Assembly (NCBI GenBank): GCA_003024985.2
Contig: PXIH01S0040579.1
Direction: 5' to 3' (one strand)
DNA from: Euperipatoides rowelli
Lineage: Eukaryota; Onychophora; Udeonychophora; Euonychophora; Peripatopsidae
DNA length: 10,293 nucleotides
How positions within the stretch are numbered: position 1 is the stretch's first letter; each line of letters opens with the position of its first letter. Both the position numbers and the translations under genes were made by a program. The notes below the pieces were generated by a model. The model had not been told where the DNA came from and searched no databases. It worked only from the letters and a program-made list of their open reading frames with translations. This document shows positions 1-7,320 of the stretch, one piece after another.

Positions 1-730
1 AAAATTAAAAATTACATTTGATGGAACTGAGTTCTATATTTTTTGTGTTTGTGTGTGCGTGTATGTGTTTATTTTTTTTTTACTTTTAGATTTAAAATCA
101 GAATTAAAATTTTGCTTTAAATAAAAGTATACGATTTCAAATTATTTATTAAGTCAATTCAAAGTCAATGACATGGGCTGCTTGAAATTTTCTCAACATA
201 ATGATTAAAAATGACCCATTTTCTGTAGAAATTAAGTCTGTAGATATTAAATTTTAAAAAAAATCAATCGAAGGCAATTTTCAGATAACAAACTTTCATT
301 CTCTTTATTTTAAATTCTTTTTTTTATGTAAGCTACAAAGAAATTGAATAAATAAATTTTATGATTTTTTTTTCTTTCTTTTTTTTTTTTTATTGTAAAA
401 ATGTTCTTTTAAAACCTGGTTCACAAAAATTTTAATAGAAATTTAAATGAATATTAAAAAATACATTATTTTTAAAATAATAAACCAATAAATTTAATAT
501 TTAAAATATTTCTTTTATTAATTTTAAAATTCAATTGGAGAGGGAAGGGGGGGATAAAATACATAACTTTTAAAAGAGCATAATAGCAAAATATCATAAA
601 CAAAAAGTACTTTGCATCTAGCCTTTAACTCTTTTTTTTTTCTTCTTTCCACTTCATCACTACCCACTTCTGTTTTGAAGTAGCATGAGTTTATTTTTTT
701 AGTAGGCTACAGTTTTATAATATAAACACA
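1..730. other. A+T-rich non-coding stretch
   Basis: No coding region is supported here. The stretch holds an interrupted TG-rich run (about 44-68), T-rich homopolymers including an unbroken T run at 379-391, and a G-rich patch at 537-553 that ends in seven consecutive Gs. The G-rich patch is a possible but weak quadruplex former, because it has only two clear G-runs of three or more unless the long one is split. The end of the stretch (about 620-680) is pyrimidine-rich. Confidence 0.7.
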
Positions 731-751
731 TTGTCTGCTTTCCATTGCCAG

Positions 752-782
752 ATGGTCCTTTTGATAACAATGCTGCACCCTG
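752..782 (+). CDS. possible 31-nt microexon (unrecognised)
   Basis: A pyrimidine-rich run ending in CCAG (about 731-751) fits a 3' splice acceptor. The next 31 bases are followed by GTGATA at 783, a usable but weak donor. In the open frame, entered one base into a codon, the bases encode (D)GPFDNNAAP and leave two bases (TG) of a split codon. The composition is less A+T-biased than its surroundings. Without splicing this frame hits a stop at 784-786. The phase agrees with the candidate exon at 1358-1460. The peptide matches nothing I recognise. Chance is a real alternative, since 31 bases is very little sequence and acceptor-like AGs are common. Confidence 0.17.
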
Positions 783-1331
783 GTGATACTATTTTGAAGA
801 TTATTTCTCCCTCCCTTTTTAAACAAAGAGAATGAGAAACTAAATAGCGTTTTTTTTTAATCCATGGTTTTAAAATCTGTAAAATTGTTTATAAACAGAG
901 AAAAGCAAAACAATAAACTGGTTAATAATATGATGAGTTCCATCACAAGACAACAGATTCAGATACAAAAAGTAATAACATGTATATTATTGACTAAGTA
1001 AATTAAAAAGTAGAGAAACTTAACAATACTTTTATGGTAATTAAAACATTATTTTCAAAGCGATATATTATTTTTTTTTTTTTTTGAAATTTTAAAGATG
1101 AAAAAATGATTTAAAATGTTAAATAACTGATCTTTTCCAAACATTGAAATCAAAGATTAAAATATGTTTATTACCAGAGATGTGGCTGCTAACAAAAAAA
1201 AAAGTGGGCAAACCATCAGCCAGGCATAAGTAAAGGTTTGTTGGTTGGTAGCATAGCCTGGCCAATTATAGATAAAAAAACCCACTCCCCACTTCACCCT
1301 TCAAATTTTCTCCTCTCTACTCTTTTCTTCG
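783..1331. other. A+T-rich gap, possible intron
   Basis: No open frame of interest on either strand. It contains a T15 run (1071-1085), an A10 run (1194-1203) and, near its end, a pyrimidine-rich tract beginning about 1281. If the exon candidates on either side are real, this is their intron of about 575 bases. Confidence 0.5.
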
Positions 1332-1354
1332 TCTCTCTCTCTCTCTCTCTCTCT
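1332..1354. repeat. (TC)n microsatellite
   Basis: Eleven and a half perfect TC units. They form the end of a pyrimidine-rich stretch running from about 1281 and lead straight into TTAG at 1354-1357. The tract therefore could serve as the polypyrimidine tract of a 3' splice site. Its length makes it a candidate length-variable locus. Confidence 0.9.
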
Positions 1355-1357
1355 TAG

Positions 1358-1460
1358 GAAAATAATGTCTGAAGTTGTTATCCCATCAAATGACTATAAA
1401 ATATGCGGTCCAACAGCTTTTGATGATTCACTCACAAATTATGAACTTAGCACTCACTAA
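1358..1460 (+). CDS. possible terminal exon or 31-codon small ORF (unrecognised)
   Basis: A long pyrimidine tract ending in TTAG (1354-1357) looks like a strong 3' splice acceptor. The following sequence is open for 34 codons up to TAA at 1458-1460, entered with one base completing a split codon. An in-frame ATG at 1365 would alternatively give a 31-residue peptide beginning MSEVVIPSND and ending YELSTH. Base use is closer to coding than the flanks. An AATAAA at 1467-1472 lies just after the stop, as expected of a last exon with a very short 3' UTR, although AATAAA is common by chance in DNA this A+T-rich. I do not recognise the peptide; it has no membrane segment and no known motif. The phase fits the candidate exon at 752-782, since TG plus G would complete a Trp codon. 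The case rests only on splice-like context, openness and composition. Confidence 0.25.
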
Positions 1461-1466
1461 TTGAAA

Positions 1467-1472
1467 AATAAA
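1467..1472 (+). terminator. AATAAA polyadenylation-signal match
   Basis: Perfect hexamer seven bases beyond the stop of the 1358-1460 candidate exon. The hexamer recurs by chance throughout this window, so its value comes only from its position. Confidence 0.2.
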
Positions 1473-1501
1473 ATATTTTTTAAAAGTACCTCAATAGCAA
1501 A

Positions 1502-1521
1502 GAAATTCCTAGGGGAATTTC
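1502..1521. repeat. short inverted repeat
   Basis: Arms GAAATTCC (1502-1509) and GGAATTTC (1514-1521) are exact reverse complements around a four-base centre, TAGG. It could be a protein-binding palindrome or chance. The arm sequence is related to the GGAAATTCC words at 1765 and 1787. Confidence 0.6.
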
Positions 1522-1742
1522 TCAAGTTGTGCAATTTCAGTAGAGGGGAAATAAAGCTTCTAACACAGCCCATGATGCATTGCAACCGGATGTAGTAGGC
1601 TAGTATTTGGCATGATAGCAGTCTGACAACAATATTTGTGTAGATCATCATTATCAATCAAATGACTTTATTGACCGGATGTTGCATCACATTAAGGTTC
1701 CTTATGGGCTTAAAGTTTGGCTCACCAAATTACCGACTACTT

Positions 1743-1796
1743 ATGGAAATTACCAAATGGTCACGGAAATTCCTGAAGGTACTTAGGGAAATTCCC
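1743..1796. promoter_or_regulatory. three spaced GGAAATT words, Rel/NF-kB-like
   Basis: GGAAATT starts at 1745, 1765 and 1787, about two helical turns apart. The middle copy reads CGGAAATTCC. The last is GGGAAATTCCC (1786-1796), a perfectly symmetric match to the GGGRNWYYCC consensus of Rel-family factors. Rel factors are widespread in animals. Whether these sites are bound cannot be told from sequence, and no clear promoter or exon sits immediately beside them. Confidence 0.2.
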
Positions 1797-2063
1797 GCAC
1801 ATTTCCAAGTGCTCCCGATGGCACAGGAAGAAATGTATTAAAAAAAAGAAGTATATTTTCGTTTTCGTCTTCGTCTCGGCCTTCCAAATAGATTCCGACC
1901 AATTTCAAGTCGATCCGACAGAAATCGACAAAGTTATAAACAAATATGTCAGAGTAATATTATTGCAGTGGAATAGAGAAATTCCATGCTTCATAATATT
2001 TTGTATAACGTAATACAATTTAGCCAAAGTGTTTGCAACTTACATGATTGATTTAAAAGATTT

Positions 2064-2132
2064 AAAGAAAAAAAAGTTATGTTTTTTTTTTTTTTTTTTA
2101 ACAATAAACATTTTTTTTAAAAAGAAAAAAAA
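2064..2132. repeat. clustered A and T homopolymers
   Basis: A run of alternating homopolymers including T18 at 2082-2099. The 13-base word AAAGAAAAAAAAG occurs at both ends (about 2064-2076 and 2120-2132). Read on the minus strand, T18 is an A18 tract and could be the tail of a retroposed copy, but I found no convincing target-site duplication. Slippage alone would also explain it. Confidence 0.7.
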
Positions 2133-2155
2133 GCCTAATTTAGTTAGACCTTTAC

Positions 2156-2204
2156 CTGGAGGTACTTCTAAAGGTCTTTTGTCAGATTTAACACAAACAC
2201 CCAT
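2156..2204 (-). CDS. possible minus-strand first coding exon (unrecognised)
   Basis: On the minus strand an ATG at 2204-2202 opens a frame of 16 codons, beginning MGVCVKSDKRPLEVPP. It runs into CCAG|GTAAAG, a fair splice-donor match with the boundary between 2156 and 2155. The start MG-C would suit N-terminal myristoylation and palmitoylation, but this is inference from two residues. Upstream on the same strand, CAAGATGGCTGC (around 2251-2240) resembles a YY1 site and includes another ATG, which opens a 19-residue frame ending at 2188. The plus strand is also open across this interval, so strand assignment is insecure. No family is recognised. Confidence 0.13.
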
Positions 2205-2319
2205 GTCCGTAGCAAAATTCAAACTTGCTATTTTCACATGCAGCCATCTTGCTAACTGTACCACCAAGACATTGAGGCTAACTGCAGTCTATACCACTGT
2301 CCAATGCATATTGATTTAA

Positions 2320-3466
2320 GGGGGGGGTATTAGTAAGAGAGTTGAGATGCAAAAAGCTAATTACATCTACTACTATTTAAAAATACATTAGGCAGGTGCC
2401 ATAAATGGCATTGCAGTGAAAAATATTTTGATATAGATAAATAGGTGTCATACTGAATGAGCATTGCATTGCGATAACATTTTTTTTTTTTCAATTTCCT
2501 ATAATCCTAAAATGGAGGCAGCACCTGTATTTTGGGTAACATCCTGGCAGGATCTATCTCTGATTAGGTTCAACATCTGTGATTCGAATGCCTATTATTT
2601 AATATATGGTTTTGTTGCACTCCAAAAATTTTTTTACACGTATGCATTCTTTTAAATCCCCGGATTTTAATTTTAGTTTTTTTTTTTAAATCATCTGGTA
2701 TGATTAAAAACAAATATATTTTAATCCTTTTGAACATAAATTCTACTAATTTGAAGCATATTTAAGGCTAACAATGTAACAATGATTGTATATTGTAACA
2801 ATGATTGTATATTGAGTGGAAAAGGTTTAAGTTGAAATTACAATTTCTTTTAAGCCTAGCTTACGACCACACAGTAGTAGTTTGCATTATCGATAAAGTG
2901 ATTCAATTGTCTATGTATTTACATTTTGCCTTCAAATGTTACATACATTAAATGTCATTACTAGACAAAGTACCGTAATCGTATAGATGTTTCATTCAGG
3001 ACTTTGAAGTAAATTAATACTAACCTGGCCGAGATAGGAATAAAAGGAACTCGAATTGCTTATTTGAGCTTCTATTTAGTTTATTGAGAAAGAAAAAAAA
3101 GAAATAGCGAATGTAAATGAATTAAATCCATTAAATCCAATACAGCTCAGATGAATTGAAGCAGACAGAAAATATAAAGTCAGCAATGCTATGATACTAT
3201 CAATGTCTGTGGAGCATCCCATTGAAAACAATGTTTTCAAATAAGTTATGGTGGCCATGTTACACATTTTAAAACCTGACTAAATGCTGGCCAATGCAAT
3301 TTTAGATTTACATTCCATTGAAATCTACATGTTTTAAAAATTGTTGCCATTACCGCAACTCACTGCAACATAAGACCCTGTGTTTCACTGGCCTTATATT
3401 TCTTATAAGATGGGCAGCATAAAGGTGAGGAGGACCACAAACATATGAAAAAAAAAATACAAAGGT
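2320..3466. other. A+T-rich stretch without a supported gene
   Basis: Begins with a run of eight Gs (2320-2327). One open frame here, ATG at 2512 to a stop at 2653-2655, encodes 47 residues and has a favourable start context (AAAATGG). Its translation becomes hydrophobic and aromatic in the way A+T-rich random sequence does, so I do not call it a gene. A minus-strand frame at 3267-3076 looks equally random. The 19-bp tandem duplication at 2775-2814 is listed separately. Confidence 0.5.
2775..2814. repeat. 19-bp tandem duplication
   Basis: TGTAACAATGATTGTATAT occurs twice head to tail (2775-2793 and 2794-2812) with two further bases of a third unit. The copies are identical, so the duplication is recent or produced by slippage or assembly. 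No function is evident. Confidence 0.92.
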
Positions 3467-3480
3467 TTATTATTATTATT
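3467..3480. repeat. (TTA)n microsatellite
   Basis: Four perfect TTA units and a partial fifth, lying 10 bases downstream of an A10 run (3448-3457). Confidence 0.85.
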
Positions 3481-4722
3481 TTTTAAATCAGTAATGAGAG
3501 GGTGTACTAATATTAATGCAGTGTTTTTAATATTTATTTTGATTTAACTTATTTTGTTAATTAAATTTGTAAAAATAATGATAAAAATAGACATGTTCAA
3601 TGATGAAAACAGGGGCCAATTTTAATGTGGATTAGAGATTTGATCTTATTTGTCAAATTTTTCACTGTGAATCAAAAACAATTTTCTAATTATTAGAGTA
3701 AGTAAAACGCTTTTAAAAAATATAGTTTTTATTATTTAATAAGTAGAAAAATAAATTTAAACAAATGCTAAATAACTATTAATTCCATTTATGTGAAAGG
3801 CCTAATAAAATAATTATTTGAAATATTACATTTTTGTATAAAACGCCATTTGATAGCAGTAATTTATTGCAATAAGGTTAGGCCGCTGATTATTAATAAT
3901 AGGTCTACTTGTAAAATGTTTTAAACTATATTTGTTATATTTAACTAGATAAGTCTGTTCGAAAGGCAAATATTTTTTTACACAGAATTTACCTCCAGTG
4001 GATCCTTCTTAACTAATCATCACAGGGTCAGAAATTTAAATTTTAAATTTATTAATGTCTTGCAGATTGAATAGAACCCTCTCAATTGTGTCTTAATATG
4101 TCTTTACAGTGTTAATATATGCTTTCAAATAATTTATAATGCTGAATAAAAGTAAATCATTTTCTTAATGACCATGAGAAACATTAAATAGACTTTAAGT
4201 TTTAGCCCAACTTCACTTTCAATAAGTTACTCATAGTTGTGTAAAATTACATTTATTATTTTTCAAACCTTAGTCACCACAACTGTTCTAGCATTCTGCC
4301 ATTTTCATATTTAATTTAAAAAACATTTCACAGTATCACTTTCCTAGGAATTTATATTGCCTTTGTTGGCTCAATTCTCAATAGGATTGAATAGGTTTAA
4401 TAAAAATAATTTTATACATTACTTGATAACTTAAGAAATTTCAAATTCCAGTCTCAAAAAAAAAATCATTAGAAGCACTTTTCCCACTCACTCTGTAATC
4501 CAATTTTTCATTATTATCCCTTCCTAAAAATCAGTGTTAGCATAAACATAGCTTTTCAAGCTATTCCCAAAGATATCATATATCTGGTTTCCTGCATTTG
4601 CTATCTTCAAGACTTCTACAGTATATCCTGCAAGTTTTTCTTTTAAGAGCATTACAATGGAAAAAAATGGGGAGATGTTTTTCAGGTTTGTAGGTTTACA
4701 GTAGCCTATATACTGAATACAA
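3481..4722. other. long A+T-rich stretch, nothing recognised
   Basis: No open frame with coding character, no RNA gene and no extended repeat could be supported on either strand. A minus-strand frame at 4775-4524 runs through the TG/TA microsatellite and is a by-product of it. Confidence 0.6.
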
Positions 4723-4750
4723 ATATATATATGTGTGTGCTTGTGTGTGT
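4723..4750. repeat. compound (TA)n(TG)n microsatellite
   Basis: Five TA-type units, then GTGTGTG, a two-base interruption (CT) and a further (TG)4 run. The opposite-polarity AC repeat at 4966-4978 could pair with it as an imperfect stem in RNA or extruded DNA. Confidence 0.9.
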
Positions 4751-4940
4751 TAGAATAATTATATTTTCTACACAAGAGGATTATGGGAAAAACTCCAGAG
4801 CCTCAGATTTGGTTTGGCCATGTTCGGTTCTCAAGGGGAACTGATATTTTGGTAAACAAGATATATTTCATTCCTTCCCAAGTCAATACAGTTCTAAACT
4901 CCAAAGAAAGAATTATATTCAATTTACTATTCCATTTTTC

Positions 4941-4978
4941 GAGAGAGAGAGAGAAAGATGTGTATACACACACACACA
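4941..4978. repeat. (GA)7 and (AC)6 microsatellites
   Basis: GA repeats at 4941-4954 are followed after 11 bases by AC repeats at 4966-4978, with more GA/CA-rich sequence to about 5003. The ATG-initiated frame at 4783-5022 reads through these repeats (REREK, THTH) and is therefore not credible as a gene for at least its second half. Confidence 0.9.
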
Positions 4979-5022
4979 TACACTCAGAATCACAGACAGA
5001 GAGAAACTATATATTTCCTTAG

Positions 5023-5758
5023 AGCAATCTGTCTGTGTTATTTGATAAACTTGCCTTTTGAATACTATGGGTATATGACAGTAATTCTATTTTTATAAAG
5101 AGAACATGATTACATAAATTTAAAGTTATTTTTCTTCTCTAACATAAGCTTTGGTTCACCTTTAATTTTCTGCTGAAACCAAATTTTAAAGAAATCATTG
5201 CCAAATAATAGCACATCTGTCTGTTAAGACATAACTGCCCCCTTCATATTTTTGTCAAGAATAGTTATAGTTATTGCAACTTGTTTTTGAATCAAATAGT
5301 TCAGATAATTATATTGCAGAAGTAGATTCTTTTCAAGTGATTGTATACTGTATTCATAATATTAAAAAATACTTTATTCTTGTTTTATGGGGAAATATTC
5401 CTAAAGGGCTATTATAGTAATAATGCCTTAACATTCCAGTCAGTACATTATCTTAAATAATTGTATTATTTCAGAGGAAATTAAATACAAAAATTATTCT
5501 GGTTTTTATTATTTGTTTTAAACAAACCATTTAAATAAAGAAAAAGAATCTATACTTGATTCATTAAGCTGTCAAGGAACGACGATCTTCTTTTGCCTGG
5601 TTAAATATTTTTATATATAAAATTTAAATTACCTTTTTTATTCCTATTCTATTTTTATTAATAAAATTCAATTATAAATCTTGATAAATTGGATCAAAGA
5701 AAGCTTTGATCTACATTTTATTAAATAACTTTGTTTAAATTATTCCTTACCAATCGAA
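5023..5758. other. A+T-rich stretch, nothing recognised
   Basis: No coding, RNA or repeat feature is supported. It is uniformly A+T-rich with short homopolymers. Confidence 0.6.
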
Positions 5759-5791
5759 TATGACGGCTTAAAGATGTCCTCTACCGTCATA
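5759..5791. repeat. inverted TATGACGG / CCGTCATA pair
   Basis: Eight-base arms (5759-5766 and 5784-5791) are exact reverse complements around a 17-base spacer. Each arm contains TGACG, the CREB/ATF half-site, in opposite orientation. This could be a paired half-site element or a modest hairpin. It lies at the upstream edge of the CpG-richer region that contains the ORF at 6472. Confidence 0.5.
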
Positions 5792-6163
5792 CATTTAAGC
5801 GTGCAGTAGGATCTTTGTCAATCAAAAAATGATGGCTAATGTTCTAGGAATTTATAGTCACACCTTAAATTCCATTTCATTCAATAAATTATCGAATAAA
5901 ATGTTGGAAATGTTTTTTTTTTGGTTGTCTTCAAACCGTTTTCTGGATTATGCATTTTTATTTTTGCTATACCTCTGTAATAGCTCTCTCTGGAAAAAAA
6001 ATATTTGTATTTTGTTTAGAATATTTTTGAGCGTAAATTTGTTTATTCTTCAAGATTGGACTCGGTATATTTTTTCTTTGTCTTGATCTTTACTCTGTGT
6101 CAAGATATTGGATAGTGATTGCATACCAGAAGTTACATCATAGCTCTGCGAATTCGCCCGTAT
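5792..6163. other. no supported gene between inverted repeat and TATA-like sites
   Basis: An ATG-initiated frame of 85 codons occupies 5829-6086. Its translation is dominated by Phe, Leu, Ile, Ser and Asn (for example MFFFWLSS and YAFLFLLYL), which is what T-rich random sequence yields. I see no domain, so I do not call it a gene, although a small hydrophobic membrane peptide cannot be excluded. Confidence 0.45.
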
Positions 6164-6172
6164 TATATATAA
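6164..6172 (+). promoter_or_regulatory. TATA-like box (distal)
   Basis: TATATATAA, preceded by the CpG-containing GCGAATTCGCCCG. It lies about 300 bases upstream of the ATG at 6472. TATA-like words are frequent in this A+T-rich DNA; the G+C-rich immediate context is what makes this one stand out. Confidence 0.15.
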
Positions 6173-6279
6173 TTTAAGTGTACAGAGGAGATCAAGTTTT
6201 TCATCTTTATTTTATTGGAGAGAAGTCATTCCCGTATGTTTCCAATGAATAGTGTTGAGATTCGCGGCTGGGACTCTAG

Positions 6280-6286
6280 TATATAA
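6280..6286 (+). promoter_or_regulatory. TATA-like box (proximal)
   Basis: TATATAA follows a G+C-richer segment containing TTCGCGGCTGGGAC. An initiator-like TCAATT lies at 6316-6321, somewhat farther downstream than the usual 28-31 bases. If used, transcription would start near 6310-6320 and give a leader of about 150-160 bases before the ATG at 6472. Confidence 0.22.
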
Positions 6287-6323
6287 TTAAGAAATATAAA
6301 AACACCAGCTCAAAATCAATTGT

Positions 6324-6338
6324 TCTCTCTCTCTCTCT
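6324..6338. repeat. (TC)n microsatellite
   Basis: Seven and a half TC units just downstream of the proximal TATA-like box. It may act as part of a polypyrimidine tract or as a GAGA-type promoter element, or it may be neutral. Confidence 0.85.
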
Positions 6339-6348
6339 ATTTGTTTTT

Positions 6349-6433
6349 TGTTCCTGTTGTGTTCTTGATTTATTTGTTCCTGATGCTGTTCATGTGCATG
6401 TTCCTGTGCCTGTCCTTCAGAAGTTTGTTCCTG
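6349..6433 (+). repeat. four spaced TGTTCCTG words
   Basis: The octamer TGTTCCTG begins at 6349, 6375, 6399 and 6426, with spacings of 26, 24 and 27 bases. The spacing is not a fixed multiple of three, so it is not an in-frame peptide repeat. Decayed tandem units of about 25 bases or a clustered binding site are both possible. Confidence 0.6.
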
Positions 6434-6439
6434 CATTGA
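6383..6439 (+). CDS. possible upstream ORF, 18 codons
   Basis: Three ATGs in one frame (6383, 6392, 6398) open a short hydrophobic peptide, MLFMCMFLCLSFRSLFLH, ending at TGA 6437-6439. The stop lies 32 bases before the ATG at 6472. If the leader is transcribed as one piece, ribosomes would meet these starts first and the downstream ORF would depend on leaky scanning or reinitiation. If instead the acceptor at 6420 is used, this frame is intronic and irrelevant. Confidence 0.15.
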   Translation: MLFMCMFLCLSFRSLFLH

Positions 6440-6471
6440 GCCGGTGTTGTCCTGCCTGCCTCGCTACTAGC

Positions 6472-6645
6472 ATGAATGAGGAGGACGCGAAAGAACTCTG
6501 TGTACTGTTGGTGATAACAGTAATAGATTTTATCCGGAGGAAAAATGCAGAACTCCGCGCTCAGCTCGTTGATATGATCCTGGTTCCCGAGAGTCCGGAA
6601 TCCTCATCAGTGGCAACCACACAGCCAGATTCCGAGGAAACATAG
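6472..6645 (+). CDS. 57-residue ORF, possible microprotein or terminal exon (unrecognised)
   Basis: This is the most coding-like segment in the window. The ATG at 6472 has A at -3. The protein starts MNEEDAKELC, continues with a hydrophobic stretch (residues about 10-21, VLLVITVIDFI), then a basic patch RRK (22-24) and a charged, helix-prone segment NAELRAQLVDMI. It ends in a Ser/Thr/Glu-rich acidic tail (SPESSSVATT to SEET). The hydrophobic run contains an Asp and is short for a membrane anchor, so an amphipathic or coiled-coil helix is as likely. Nine CpGs occur in 174 bases, against very few in the flanks. The same frame is open upstream to a stop at 6277, without another ATG. A strong acceptor match (CCTGTCCTTCAG, ending at 6420) suggests the coding part may instead begin at 6421 as a terminal exon, adding 17 residues. 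Function unknown. Confidence 0.4.
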   Translation: MNEEDAKELCVLLVITVIDFIRRKNAELRAQLVDMILVPESPESSSVATTQPDSEET

Positions 6646-7320
6646 AACCAAAGAAATGTAACCTCCACAGCAATTCCGCCGAGGACATTGTCATATATTT
6701 TTCCCGTACAACTAATGAATGAGTTGCCTTCTTGAACTAGAACCAGCCTTCAAAATTCATTTTGCTGCTGCTTTTTCTCCTCTCCAATTCAACCTTACCA
6801 CTGTTTTTCTATCTTCTTAATTCCAAGTCCTTCATGACATTTCTACTAATCACAAACATTTAAGCCTAACTATTAACCTGATGTACTGTCTCCAGTTAAT
6901 CAAGACTTCCACTTTTCTTATTCTACGGAAATTCAAGTCCTCTACCACCAAATGATGTCCCTGGCAGATCTGCTTTATTTTGTAGTGTTATAATTGTTGG
7001 GATATACCCCAGTGTGTGTACTGAGGGTTAAAAATAATTGTTTGATCCAGCTTATGATAATAGATAGAGCTTCGGGTTTTTGTTAGGAAAGATTAGAAAA
7101 CCAACAATTTCATAATTAAGAGTAAGTATTTCAACATGACATCATTTAGATTTAGTTTTAAAAAATCATATTCTATGATAATTACAAATAACTTGAAATA
7201 AGATTGAGATTTAATACCTTCAGTTTATTTAACAAATAAAGTAAATATTTTCTACTTAAGCAGACAGGCGCTTTTATAAGAAACCTGATTTTATTTCTAA
7301 TACATGATATTTTGTTTTTT
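6646..7320. other. 3' flank of the 6472 ORF; no further gene
   Basis: The first part (to about 6990) is pyrimidine-rich and less A+T-biased, which suits a 3' UTR. The first AATAAA after the stop is at 7235-7240, and more occur at 7321-7326 and 7334-7339. Any of these could end the transcript, but all are weak evidence in this composition. No second open frame of interest follows. Confidence 0.4.

Larger units (their letters stand above)
1473..2063. other. no gene seen; mixed-composition stretch
   Basis: Apart from the palindrome and GGAAATT words described separately, nothing coding is supported. The part at about 1855-1935 is richer in CpG (TTCGTCTCGG, GTCGATCCGACAG) than its surroundings and could be a decayed repeat copy, but I could not match it to a family. 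A 66-codon open frame on the minus strand (1657-1457) shows no codon bias or recognisable motif. Confidence 0.5.

Noticed and set aside
2029-2319. 96-codon plus-strand frame
   Set aside because: Starts at a non-ATG codon and crosses T18 and A runs, giving poly-Phe and poly-Lys. Only its right part has mixed composition, and that is also open on the minus strand, where a donor site fits better.
2541-2592. tRNA/SINE-like internal promoter boxes (GATTCGAATGCC resembling a B box)
   Set aside because: No A box at proper spacing, no cloverleaf could be folded, and no tail or target-site duplication was found.
2512-2655. 47-codon ATG frame with a good start context
   Set aside because: After the first 20 residues it becomes aromatic, hydrophobic nonsense. 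There is no supporting splice acceptor, and the donor-like GTAACA at 2536 is weak.
3076-3267. 63-codon minus-strand frame
   Set aside because: Non-biased, T-rich hydrophobic translation with no motif, no promoter and no splice context.
3391-3430. 15-nt microexon-like segment ATGGGCAGCATAAAG followed by GTGAGG
   Set aside because: The donor match at 3425 is good and a T-rich acceptor-like run precedes it, but 15 bases give no coding evidence and no partner exon could be matched in phase.
4783-5022. 79-codon ATG frame on the plus strand
   Set aside because: The first part looks mildly coding-like, but the second half is the translation of GA and AC microsatellites. No splice or promoter context supports a shorter version.
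5829-6086. 85-codon ATG frame on the plus strand
   Set aside because: Translation is T-rich low complexity (Phe/Leu/Ile/Ser/Asn), with no domain and no codon pattern. It is long only because A+T-rich sequence in this frame happens to avoid stops.
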